Below are positions 36,601-42,948 of a stretch of DNA of 64,000 nucleotides, piece after piece. Position numbers and translations under genes: made by a program. Every line of letters begins with the position of its first letter. Within the stretch, counting starts at the first letter, position 1. This DNA is from Bryobacteraceae bacterium. Its GTDB lineage: Bacteria; Acidobacteriota; Terriglobia; Bryobacterales; Bryobacteraceae. The notes beneath the pieces are model-generated. The model saw nothing but the letters and a program-made list of their open reading frames with translations. It did no database searches and had not been told where the DNA came from. The DNA lies in contig JAHCHE010000009.1 in NCBI GenBank assembly GCA_026129905.1, forward strand, positions 186,001 to 250,000. Direction: 5' to 3'.

Positions 36601-39189
36601 CCAGGCGCTCTGGCCCGTGTAAGCGTAAGTGCCCGGCAAGGGCAGCGCCGGCGGGCTCCCGCTGTAGATGTTGCTCATCTGCTGGAGCACGCCGCTGACC
36701 ACGCTCCAGCTCGACGGCTTATCCGTCGTGCCTTCGTCCACCACGGTCCAGGCGCCGGGCCACGCGCCGGCGAAATCGTCGCTGAACCAGCCGCCTGCGC
36801 CGGCGGCCGCCTGCCGCACGGTGAACGTCGAGTTCTCGATGCGAAGGACGCCTTCTCGGGCGGAGCCGGTGTTCGCCTCAACCGAGTACCACACCGTGCC
36901 ACTGCCCCACCCAGTGGCGCCACCAACAACAGAGAGCCAGGACTGGTTGCTGACCGCTTCCCGATAGCAGCTATCGTCTGTTGTGACTTGTACGGCTGCC
37001 GTTGATGCTTCAGGACCGACGTCGGCGCTGGCGGGGTTGAATGTGTAGACACAGCCGAGCGTCGTCCGGCGGACGACCGCTACGTCGTCGAATTGCGCGC
37101 CCGTGTTGTTCCAGCTATAGAAGGCGATTGCGCCTTCGCTATGGCTGGCATCCTGGACATTGAAGAGTTCCTGCCCGTCAACCAGGATCTGGACGATTCC
37201 TCGGGCCATCGTGGCCTGGACGTTGTACCAACGCCCCACCTCGTACGCCACGGCGTCCTGCGCCAGCACGGTGAAGACGCCGTTCACCACCTTCACCAGC
37301 CGCCGGTAGCTGCGCTCGGCGTCCATCGAGAATCGGTAGTAATTGTTGGCATCGTGGTAGCCGAAGATGATGCCGATGGCGTCGTTATCCGTTGAGCGCA
37401 GCCGGGTGGAAACCGTGTAGTTGGTCCACCACGAGTCGCCGGTTGCCAGGTACGTTCCCGGTTTGTCGAGGACGAAGCCGTCCAGCGAGCCGCCATAGAT
37501 GTTGCTGGTTTGGGTGAGCACGCGATCTATCACTTGCCAGTTGGAAGGCCCCTCCGACGTCCCTTGATCGACGACGGTGACCGATGTCGGCCAATCGAGA
37601 AATGGGCTGTCGAATCGGTTCATGAGGGAAAAGCCGCCGAATCCCGGGCCGAGGCGAATCCAGGCTGCGCCGGTAGCGGCGGGGTCAGCCGCGCTCTGCG
37701 CGTTGACGGTCACCAGGAGCGGCGTCGCGATGGGCGAAGGCGCCGTGTACAGGCCCTGCGTTGTGACGGCGCCGACAGGCGGGTGAATGCCCCAGGTAAC
37801 AACCTGGCTGGTTGCCCGCGACACTGAGGCGGAGAACTGCTGCGAGCCTCCGGCGCTCAACGACTCTCCGTCGGGGTCGATCCGGACCTGGGTCCGCGGT
37901 ACGGCGGTAACAAAGGCGTCAGGCGCCGAGTTGTTGTCACCGCCGAACAGGTTGGTCGCTTGGGAGTCGAACGCCAAGAAACGCCCGTCGGCGCTGACGG
38001 CGGCGCGCTCGCTCGCGCCGTTGGCCCACGGTTGCGGTTCATAATCGACTAAGCTGGCGCAACTGGTTGCGCCGGTCTGGCGATCGCGGACAAAAATGTC
38101 GGCTACGCCGTTGGCGTCGCCCGTCACCAGGTTGCTGGCCAGCGAGTGAAAGGCCACAAAGCGCCCGTCGCCGCTGATCGACGGCGCCCAGCTCTCGCCG
38201 TTCCCTTCGGTACCGGTGCTGTCCACGCTGACGCGCGTGGTCTGCGCGGTCTGCCGATCATGGACAAACACGTCGGCGGTTCCATTAGCGTCCCCGGTCA
38301 CCAGATTCGTCGCATAGGACATGAACGCCACGTAGCGGCCGTCCGCGCTGATCGACGCGCGCGAGCTGTCGCCGTTGCCCTGGGCGCCGGCGCTGGTCAC
38401 GCTGACCCGGGTGGTTGCGCCGGTCTGCCGGTCGTGGACGAAGACGTCAAAGACGCCGTTGCTGTCGCCGGTCGCCAGGTTGCTCGCCTGGGAGGCAAAC
38501 GCCACGTAGCGGCCGTCGGCGCTGAGCCACGGATCGACGCTCTGCCCGTTGCCCTGGTTGGCGGCGCTGTCGATGCTGACGCGCGTGGTCGCCCCCGTTT
38601 GCCGGTCGCGGACGAAAATGTCGCTGACGCCATTGGTATCGCCCGGCGCCAGGTTGGAGGCGCTGGAGACGAAGGCGACGTAGCGGCCGTCGGCGCTGAT
38701 GGCTGGACGCCAACTGGCGGCGTTGGCCTCGTTGCCGGCGCTGTCCACGCTCTCGCGGGTGGTGGCGCCGGTCTGCCGGTCGTGGACGAAGATGTCGACG
38801 ACGTTGTTGCCGTCGCCCGCCACCAGGTTGTTCGCCTTGGAGACGAATGCGACGTAGCGGCCGTCGCCGCTGATGGCCGGCTGCGGCGACGGCGTGGCCA
38901 GATTGCCTTGATTGCCGGCGCTATCCACGCTGACGCGGGTGGTGACTCCCATGCGGACGTCGCGCACGAAGACATCGTTGACCGCGTTGGTATCGCCGGC
39001 CACCAGATTCGTTGCATCCGACACGAAGGCGACGTAGCGGCCGTCGGCGCTGACGGATGCGGCCGTACTGGCCGCATTGCCCTGCGCGCCCGCGCTGTTC
39101 ACGCTGACACGCCGTGTCTGTCCCTGGATCGTCGCTGCCAACGCCACGAAGAGACAGAAAAACCCTGCCACGCTTTGGATTCGAGCCAT
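30631..39189 (-). CDS. giant secreted multi-domain repeat protein, 2852 aa
   Basis: Exported protein with a signal sequence (MARIQSVAGFFCLFVALAAT) and a clear GGGAAG ribosome-binding site seven bases before the ATG. Domain order: a TolB-like propeller with seven copies of SADGRYVAFVS/VFVHDRQTGATTRVS (about 30-400); an Ig-like domain (about 415-500); LamG-like module 1; a BACON domain (CTYTFNPASADVG); LamG 2; a right-handed beta-helix region; two BACON domains (CTYSINPTQASVGASATTG); LamG 3; a second beta-helix region; two BACON; LamG 4; Ig-like; LamG 5. The modules suggest extracellular binding of glycans. No sorting tail or membrane anchor is visible at the C-terminus (DDVVVTAAP). Substrate and function are unknown. 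Confidence 0.85.
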   Translation of the reverse strand: MARIQSVAGFFCLFVALAATIQGQTRRVSVNSAGAQGNAASTAASVSADGRYVAFVSDATNLVAGDTNAVNDVFVRDVRMGVTTRVSVDSAGNQGNLATPSPQPAISGDGRYVAFVSKANNLVAGDGNNVVDIFVHDRQTGATTRESVDSAGNEANAASWRPAISADGRYVAFVSSASNLAPGDTNGVSDIFVRDRQTGATTRVSIDSAANQGNGQSVDPWLSADGRYVAFASQASNLATGDSNGVFDVFVHDRQTGATTRVSVTSAGAQGNGDSSRASISADGRYVAFMSYATNLVTGDANGTADVFVHDRQTAQTTRVSVDSTGTEGNGESWAPSISGDGRFVAFHSLASNLVTGDANGVADIFVRDRQTGATSCASLVDYEPQPWANGASERAAVSADGRFLAFDSQATNLFGGDNNSAPDAFVTAVPRTQVRIDPDGESLSAGGSQQFSASVSRATSQVVTWGIHPPVGAVTTQGLYTAPSPIATPLLVTVNAQSAADPAATGAAWIRLGPGFGGFSLMNRFDSPFLDWPTSVTVVDQGTSEGPSNWQVIDRVLTQTSNIYGGSLDGFVLDKPGTYLATGDSWWTNYTVSTRLRSTDNDAIGIIFGYHDANNYYRFSMDAERSYRRLVKVVNGVFTVLAQDAVAYEVGRWYNVQATMARGIVQILVDGQELFNVQDASHSEGAIAFYSWNNTGAQFDDVAVVRRTTLGCVYTFNPASADVGPEASTAAVQVTTDDSCYREAVSNQSWLSVVGGATGWGSGTVWYSVEANTGSAREGVLRIENSTFTVRQAAAGAGGWFSDDFAGAWPGAWTVVDEGTTDKPSSWSVVSGVLQQMSNIYSGSPPALPLPGTYAYTGQSAWTNYKVTARMKSADNDAIGLMFGYKDANNYYRFSMDQTRTYRRLVKVVNGVWTQLVADTFTYVKNQWYTVEATLANGQIKIVFDGQPLFTVNDASHASGKIALYSWCNVGSYFDDVVVSAVVSTTTHCVNSAAGLHTALLTASSNGQHDVIRLMQGQYDGNFLYDSAEAFDLTIEGGYMATCASRVVDPANTVLDGMGLPPRVLKLTADQAADFALEGLTIENGGYGDEDTGGLWAKTTGNIDLRTIALKNNQGSGWWGGAGAYLQAQTVKVEDSIVDANYDSCGAAGMLIQSLAAELRRNDFRDNHLAGYYGYGGVSISCLDGNSCTGAATVTNNRFSGNQGVSGGGAGVDHDQVVIDGNVFVENQAESGGGVAAYGSSVTFTNNLVIGNHCWEGSGAGAYVGASANLRIVNNTIYGNRASYHGGGLTVEVPDGGTAWIYNNILVGNWAQDFWGNPDAEDLVIWNWAGSQVHLYNNDFDQSSGGTYLSLPFPIDPSNLNDVDPLFVDAANGNYRLSLPSPVINKGSNAAPNLPATDIEGNPRIQLGTVDMGAYEAAAMCTYSINPTQASVGASATTGSVQVTTQAGCPWTAASNNGWLHITGGASGLGNGTVQYSVDANPNTTSRQATATIAGQTFTLNQAGSVVCTYAINPTQVDVSASATTGSVAVNTLAGCPWTAVSNTAWLSITSGASGTGSGKVNYAVEANVDTASRQATAAIAGQTFTVNQAAGGTQPPLFTDTFSTAGPLPAAWTKVDQGTTDKPSNWSVASGALQQLSNIYGGTVGALPLPGTYVYAGQSTWSDYTVSVRMKSSDDDALGLMFGYKDANNYYRFSMDKTRNYRRLVKVVNGTWTQLAADAFAYAKNQWYTVAATLANGQIQITFDGQPLFTVNDSSHTTGRIALYTWCNAGSYFDDVVVTSVVGTVTHCVTSAAGLHTALLTAGGNGQHDVIRLVQGQYDGNFIYESTEAFDLTIEGGYTAGCASRVVDPANTALDGMQGQFMRVLRLNTEEEAGFFLEGLTIRNGGDYGDYEEGYPDSGGLWAWTGGDISLQRCVLRNNFGTGWGGAGAILHAQTVKVEDSVFDGNSEWDGTGGISIDALTAELRRNDIRNNHGIYHGSGGLIGGGAHVTTLVNNTFVANTLEEGPGAGAFQINNNGRVDIDGNVFKDNEAGGGWSIWVDGSEVSFTNNVAVKNRVEDGLALSASLNLHVVNNTIVENLVWRGALSVRAPEGSSAWIYNNVVLRNTSHDENQAEDLVISNEAGSQVYLYNNDFDQSPRGTHMDVTFPIDPSNLNDVDPLFVNAANGDYRLSLASPAINKGFNAAPNLPATDIDGNPRIQLGTVDMGAYEAAAMCTYSINPTQASVGASATTGSVQVTTQVGCPWTAGSNTAWLHITGGTSGLGNGTVQYSVDANPDTASRQGITIIDGLAFTLTQAGSVVCTYSINPTQVDVAASATTGSVAVTTLAGCPWTAVSNTAWLSITSGASGTGSGTVNYAVEANVDTASRQATAAIAGQTFTVNQAAGGAQPPLFSDTFSTAGPLPAAWTKVDQGTTDKPSSWSVASGALQQLSNIYGGTVGALPLPGTYVYAGQSTWSNYTVSVRMKSSDDDALGLMFGYKDANNYYRFSMDKTRTYRRLVKVVNGTWTKLAEDAFAYAKDQWYTVEATLSNGQIQITFDGQPLFTKTDASFTTGRIALYTWCNAGSYFDDVVVTAVAPISVTVNPPTATLSAGQSQAFTATVTGAANTAVTWSRTPAVGSITTAGLYTAPSLIASQTTVTVRATSVADPTKYGQATVTLLPSGGGGEIFRDEFTSGSMANWTVVDQGTTDKPSKWSVSNGMLHQTSNIWGGTVGALPLPGTFAYAGQSAWTNYAFSAKMRSADNDAIGLMFGYKDANNYYRFSMDTSRNYRRLVKVVNGVWTKLAEDAFAYAQNQWYTVEATMANGQIRIAFNGQPLFTVNDASHANGRIALYTWCNIGSDFDDVVVTAAP
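31463..36242 (-). repeat. internal tandem duplication of about 2.4 kb in the giant gene
   Basis: The unit beta-helix, BACON, BACON, LamG is present twice (about 31463-33842 and 33843-36242). The LamG and BACON parts are nearly identical at the nucleotide level, whereas the beta-helix parts have diverged strongly. A third LamG copy begins at 36243, so the period is visible three times (31463, 33843, 36243). Confidence 0.8.
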
Positions 39190-39434
39190 GGTGACACTTC
39201 CCTCTTATTGGCTCGACTGTCGTGCGACTCGCCGAGCCATTCTTCCGTGGGCGCCGATTCCCCAACGGCGACCACGTAACCGGCTCAGCTCAGCCACCTA
39301 GCGGCTTTTTTTGGGTTGTGTTGTGTAGCGGGTCGTCGCGCTCTTGCGCTTGGTTATCAGCCCCGCAGGGCTGAGAGCCCTTCTGTACGACGCGCGACGT
39401 CCTTTCGGGACTCGCGACGTGTACCGGGATATTG
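39190..39434 (-). promoter_or_regulatory. long structured 5' leader of the giant gene
   Basis: Between the predicted transcription start and the ATG are several hairpins: CAGCCC/GGGCTG with loop CGCA (39358-39373) and a GTCC-CGAAA-GGAC stem near 39397-39413. No known riboswitch consensus could be matched by eye. The leader length and stability suggest post-transcriptional control, but this is inference. Confidence 0.35.
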
Positions 39435-39440
39435 CGATCC

Positions 39441-39470
39441 TATTCTGCTCCTGAGGCCCGAGGTTGTCAA
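39441..39470 (-). promoter_or_regulatory. predicted promoter of the giant repeat-protein genes
   Basis: Minus-strand TTGACA (39465-39470), 18-bp spacer, AGAATA (39441-39446). It would start a leader of about 245 nt before the ATG at 39189. The -35 is a perfect consensus. Confidence 0.5.
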
Positions 39471-39478
39471 GCACAATC

Positions 39479-39501
39479 GTGAATACAACAGTGAATACAA
39501 C
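39479..39501 (-). promoter_or_regulatory. tandem direct repeat upstream of the -35
   Basis: Minus-strand GTTGTATTCAC occurs twice, 12 bp apart (39491-39501 and 39479-39489), eight bases upstream of the TTGACA. Iterated direct repeats at this position are typical of an activator site. The regulator is unknown. Confidence 0.4.
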
Positions 39502-39770
39502 CGGGAAAAAAGATCCCAAGACCTTGACCTCGGCAATTCTTCGTCCCACAATCGAGGCAACGCCTCGCAGGAAGCGAGCGGAACGACGCACGGGGCGGAT
39601 GTGGAGGCCATTGCGGGGCGGAACCCCGCCCGAGAATCGTCGATAGGCCGGGCAGCGACGCGTTCGTCGCGAAGGTCTCTTCGACGGACGAGTAACGGGA
39701 GACCGCGCTGTCTACGCAGTTCGCAACGGCCTAAACCGGCCAAGGGAGCTGTCGGGAAGGGGGCGGGTTC
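39502..39770. other. hairpin-rich gene-free stretch
   Basis: No gene. Perfect small inverted repeats include CGAGGC/GCCTCG with a 3-base loop (39553-39567) and GCGGGG/CCCCGC with loop CGGAA (39613-39629). These do not share the ACTCGT loop of the REP-like family. The stretch ends at the 45-bp tRNA-derived repeat. Confidence 0.4.
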
Positions 39771-39815
39771 TGGAGCGGGAGACGGGATTCGAACCCGCGA
39801 CATCAACCTTGGCAA
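39771..39815. repeat. attachment-site copy of tRNA-Gly 3' end
   Basis: Forty-five bases identical to 41636-41680, covering the tRNA-Gly 3' half from the CCA end to the anticodon loop. Beyond it the sequence diverges (CCAAG instead of GGTTG), so this is not a functional tRNA but the outer att site of an integrated element. Confidence 0.9.
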
Positions 39816-39880
39816 CCAAGCCCATGGCATCACTTGCAGTTGCGCCTACTGCAAACACAAGACTTAGCGGCTCGCCATCG

Positions 39881-39938
39881 GGACCCCAAATGGACCCCGG
39901 GGCGCCTTTGGACGCCGTCTGGACCCCAATTGGACCCT
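39881..39938. repeat. GGACCCC repeats near the outer att site
   Basis: GGACCCCAAATGGACCCC (39881-39898) and GGACCCCAATTGGACCC (39921-39937). A related pair, GGACCCCAGTTGGACCCC, is at 41581-41598 near the other end. Paired repeats inside both att sites resemble integrase arm-type binding sites. Confidence 0.5.
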
Positions 39939-40116
39939 CGACGCGGCGCCGTGAAGGCGAGGAACTCCACATGCTTCGTGCGCACGCGCGCGGTCTAACC
40001 CGCCATCCAAATGCCGCCGTTGGGAAGACAACAGGTGTTCCTGTATAGGAGACCTGACCATGGGCACAAGAGGCCGGTTTCCCCGGTTCAGGCTGCCCCT
40101 TGCCGTCGATCAAAGT

Positions 40117-40515
40117 TCACGCCAGCCAGTTCTCGCAAGGCAGGCCATCGATTCTGGCGAATTCCCGGTCATTGGCCGTGACCAATGTAAGTCCCAGAGA
40201 CAGGGCTTGGGCAGCGATCAGGAGATCATGGCCGCCAATTGGCAGACCCTTCCGTTCCAGACTGGTGCGGAGGACCGCATACACGCGGTCGGCCGGCTCC
40301 TCGAAAGGCAGGATTTCGATGGCCCCGAGCACCGCCTCCACCTGGGCCGCCAAGCGGGCCGACCCCTTTCGGGCTGCACCATAGCGGAGTTCGGCCGCGA
40401 CGATGATGCTGGTCGCCACCTGCGTTTCCCCGATCTCGCGGATGCGCGCGGTAACCCGTCCCTGCGGATTCCGGATCAACTCGGAAAGAATGTTAGTGTC
40501 AAGCAAGTAGCGCAC
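40117..40515 (-). CDS. vapC: VapC-type PIN-domain toxin
   Basis: Type II toxin, a metal-dependent ribonuclease; 132 aa. The four PIN acidic residues are visible: D6 (RYLLDTNILS), E42 (VAAELRYG), D97 (GGHDLLIAA) and D116 (TANDREF). The start is GTG and shares one base with the antitoxin stop (TAGTG), so translation is coupled. The gene lies inside the tRNA-Gly element, where it may stabilise the island. VapC proteins usually cleave tRNA or rRNA; the target here is not predictable. Confidence 0.9.
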   Translation of the reverse strand: MRYLLDTNILSELIRNPQGRVTARIREIGETQVATSIIVAAELRYGAARKGSARLAAQVEAVLGAIEILPFEEPADRVYAVLRTSLERKGLPIGGHDLLIAAQALSLGLTLVTANDREFARIDGLPCENWLA

Positions 40516-40748
40516 TACAGGTCCACGGTCCGCGGAGAGTCGTCACGAATCTCTGGAAACTCCTCCTCGATCGGCGATAGCTTGGCGAGGATCTCCAGCA
40601 GCGACTGCGGCGATACCGGTTCCACAATCAACCGGGACCCTTCCTTGCGCATGACGGCCTCTTTGCCCGGTAGTTGGAACTCGCGCGGAATGCGGACCGC
40701 CTGGTTTCGGCCGTTGCGAAACAAGCGCACTCGTCGTTCTGGGAGCAT
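40515..40748 (-). CDS. vapB: VapB-type antitoxin (AbrB-like)
   Basis: Antitoxin of the pair, 77 aa. The N-terminal swapped-hairpin AbrB/VagC-type DNA-binding fold is recognisable in VRLFRNGRNQAVRIPREFQL and KEAVMRKEGSRLIVEP. The C-terminal 30 residues are acidic (IEEEFPEIRDD), as expected for toxin wrapping. AGGGG precedes the ATG at 40748. Palindromic sequence just upstream (40761-40778) is a likely autoregulatory operator. Confidence 0.88.
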   Translation of the reverse strand: MLPERRVRLFRNGRNQAVRIPREFQLPGKEAVMRKEGSRLIVEPVSPQSLLEILAKLSPIEEEFPEIRDDSPRTVDL

Positions 40749-40760
40749 GTTGAACCCCTA

Positions 40761-40778
40761 AGCATATGCTACAGCATA
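40761..40778 (-). promoter_or_regulatory. palindromic operator of vapBC
   Basis: AGCATATGCTACAGCATA holds three AGCATA/TATGCT half-sites: the palindrome AGCATATGCT (40761-40770) and the inverted pair TATGCT-AC-AGCATA (40765-40778). It lies 12 bases before vapB, where AbrB-type antitoxins normally bind and repress. Confidence 0.5.
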
Positions 40779-40928
40779 GGCCATGCGACGGCAAGGACCT
40801 CATCTTCGGGCGACAATGGCTTCCAGATAGTCGCACATTCTGTAATCGTCGCTGCTCATGACGCTGCTCATGGACCGACCGAATCCCGGCAGACGGATTC
40901 GAGCGGAGAAGGAGACCGGCGGCGGTTG

Positions 40929-41498
40929 TTACTGCACCATGTGCGTGGCCGGCTCCACGCCAGCCAGGCTGGGTGGGGTCTCGGGCGGCTCGGGTGGCGG
41001 CGGCGAGGGGAGGGTGGGCTCTTCCACCGGCGGCTTGGCTTGGGCGAGGCGCTGCTGGATGCGGCGCGTCAGTTCTTCCTGCCTCTTCATTTGGACAATC
41101 GTGTAGTCCTCAGTGATCCGCGGGGTGGAGTGGCCGGCGATCTTGGCCGTCTCAATGGCGCTGCCACCGACTTCCTGCCGCCAGGTGATGTTGGCGCGGC
41201 GGAACGAATGCAGCCCGAACCCTGAAAAATCGCATCCCGCTGCCTGAGCCGCCTGCTTGAGGGATTTGCGAACCGTCGTGTCCCACATCGCCTGCTGCCC
41301 CTGCCGGGATGCGTTGATCATCTGCCCGTAACGCTCAACGAACAGGTCCAGTCCGTCGGTTTGAAACGCCTGGGCGATGAGCGGGCGCTGCACATCGGAC
41401 TCGCGCTGGAGTGCCGCCTCCACCACTGTGTATGCCGGCTGGAGGCGCGGATCGTCCCTTCGCTTGAATGCCGGCCTGAGCTTAGCCCAGGAACGCAC
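40929..41498 (-). pseudogene. truncated tyrosine recombinase (integrase)
   Basis: C-terminal half of a phage-type integrase, 189 aa. Catalytic residues present are H97 and R100 (GLHSFRRANITW), H123 (IAGHSTPRI) and the nucleophile Y132 (TEDYTIVQ). The first catalytic Arg, the Lys and the core-binding and arm-binding domains that normally precede them are missing. A Pro-rich tail follows. Orientation and position beside the tRNA fit the enzyme that inserted the element. Without the N-terminal half it should be inactive, unless a start is hidden by a frameshift upstream of 41498. Confidence 0.75.
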
Positions 41499-41580
41499 AC
41501 CATGCCTACCAGGCTACCAAGACCTGACGCAGGAATCAGGTGGATCGGGGTGGGTGGGAGACGACGGCTACCAGGAGTTT

Positions 41581-41598
41581 GGACCCCAGTTGGACCCC
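41581..41598. repeat. GGACCCC repeats near the tRNA-side att site
   Basis: GGACCCCAGTTGGACCCC, matching the pairs at 39881-39938 at the other end of the element. Possible integrase arm sites. Confidence 0.45.
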
Positions 41599-41635
41599 AG
41601 CGGCAGAGGAGCGAGCCGGAAGTGTTTGAAAGGTT

Positions 41636-41711
<76 letters not shown>

Positions 41712-41775
41712 TCGGGTCCAACTTCATTGTGACAAGGGCGCGGCGAGGATGTCAACGCGCAGCCGAGCCGAATTC

Positions 41776-42705
41776 TCAAGCGGGGAGGTGTTCGAGTTCG
41801 AGGAAGCGCTCCGCCTCGATGGCGGCCATGCAGCCGGCGCCGGCAGCCGTGATCGCCTGGCGGTAGTTGCGGTCCTGCACGTCTCCGGCGTGGAAGACGC
41901 CGGGCACGCTGGTTTTGGCGCCGCCCTTGGAGACGATGTAGCCCTCTTCGTCCAGCTCGATCTGGCCGCGGAAGACGGCGGTGTTGGGAATGTGGCCGAT
42001 GGCGACGAAAAAGCCGTCCACGTCGCGAATCCAGGTTTCGCCGGTGTCGGGGCGGCGCAGTTTCACCGCCGTCACGTAGCCCTTGTCGGCGTCGAAGATG
42101 TCGTCCACCACGGCCGGGGCGATGAACTTGATCTTCGGGTTGGCGCGCGCGCGGTCGAGCATGATTTTCGAGGCGCGGAATTCGTTGCGGCGGTGGACCA
42201 GGGCGACTTCCGAGCCGAAGCGAGTGAGGAAGTTGGCCTCCTCCATGGCGGAATCGCCGCCGCCGATCACCATGATCTTCTTGTCGCGATAGAAGAAGCC
42301 GTCGCAGGTGGCGCAGGAACTGACGCCGTGTCCCACCAGCTTCTTTTCCGACTCCAGGCCGAGCCAGCGGGCGGAAGCGCCCGAGGCGACGATGAGGACG
42401 CTGGTTTCAACCCAGTCGCCGTCGACGTTGAGGCGGAAGGGCCGCCGCGAGAGATCCGCCTCGATCACGGTTCCGTGCTGGTATTCGGCGCCGAACTTCT
42501 CGGCCTGCTTCTTCATGTTGTCAACCAGCACCGGGCCGTCGATGCCTTCGGGAAAACCGGGAAAATTCTCAACCAGCGTGGTGAGCGAGAGCTGGCCGCC
42601 GGGCTCGTGACCCGCGATGACGAGGGGTTGCAGATTGGCGCGAGCAGCGTAAATAGCAGCCGTATTTCCGGCGCAGCCGGAACCGATGATTACAAGGTTT
42701 CGCAT
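41776..42705 (-). CDS. trxB: thioredoxin reductase
   Basis: FAD/NADPH enzyme keeping thioredoxin reduced in the cytoplasm; 309 aa, the usual low-Mr size. An FAD-binding Rossmann start (LVIIGSGCAGNTAAIYAARA), the redox pair C131/C134 in SSCATCDGFF, an NADPH fold (IMVIGGGDSAMEEANFL) with HRRNEFRAS for phosphate binding, and the C-terminal FAD motif GVFHAGDVQDRNYRQAITAAGAG are all in order. It is divergent from the iron-receptor gene; the 243 bp between them carry the palindrome described separately. Confidence 0.93.
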   Translation of the reverse strand: MRNLVIIGSGCAGNTAAIYAARANLQPLVIAGHEPGGQLSLTTLVENFPGFPEGIDGPVLVDNMKKQAEKFGAEYQHGTVIEADLSRRPFRLNVDGDWVETSVLIVASGASARWLGLESEKKLVGHGVSSCATCDGFFYRDKKIMVIGGGDSAMEEANFLTRFGSEVALVHRRNEFRASKIMLDRARANPKIKFIAPAVVDDIFDADKGYVTAVKLRRPDTGETWIRDVDGFFVAIGHIPNTAVFRGQIELDEEGYIVSKGGAKTSVPGVFHAGDVQDRNYRQAITAAGAGCMAAIEAERFLELEHLPA

Positions 42706-42916
42706 GGGGTGGTGGATCCGAAGGATCTAAGCCACTATGCTAGCACGCGCCGGAAAACGGTCCCCGGCGGGCTTTTCCGCGCAGCGCGCGGGCGGCGCCG
42801 TTTGAGGCGAACCCCGGGCATCGGCGACGCCCGGCGCCGGTTCGCGGCCGTCCAGCCCCATTTCCGACACCTGGTTGCAGAGACAGTTGCGGAGAACACG
42901 ATTTCGGTATACGATT

Positions 42917-42933
42917 ATGCAACTGGATTGCAT
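42917..42933. promoter_or_regulatory. palindrome before the iron-receptor gene, possible Fur-type operator
   Basis: ATGCAA-CTGGA-TTGCAT, a perfect 6-5-6 inverted repeat ending 15 bases before the receptor ATG, in the only A/T-rich part of this interval. TGCAA/TTGCA half-sites recall Fur/Irr-type boxes of some other bacteria. Regulation by iron is inferred from the neighbours. Confidence 0.4.
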
Positions 42934-42948
42934 TTAGGAGGCGGACCG

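Noticed and set aside
38050-39050. Regular repeats of about 130-200 bp considered as non-coding array
   Set aside because: They are propeller blades in one open protein frame with substitutions mostly tolerated at protein level.
39190-39434. Cyclic-di-GMP or other known riboswitch before the giant gene
   Set aside because: Hairpins exist, but no conserved core of a known class could be matched by eye; left as an unassigned structured leader.
39771-39850. A second tRNA-Gly
   Set aside because: Only the 3' half is present; after the anticodon loop the sequence diverges and no 5' acceptor or D arm can be formed.
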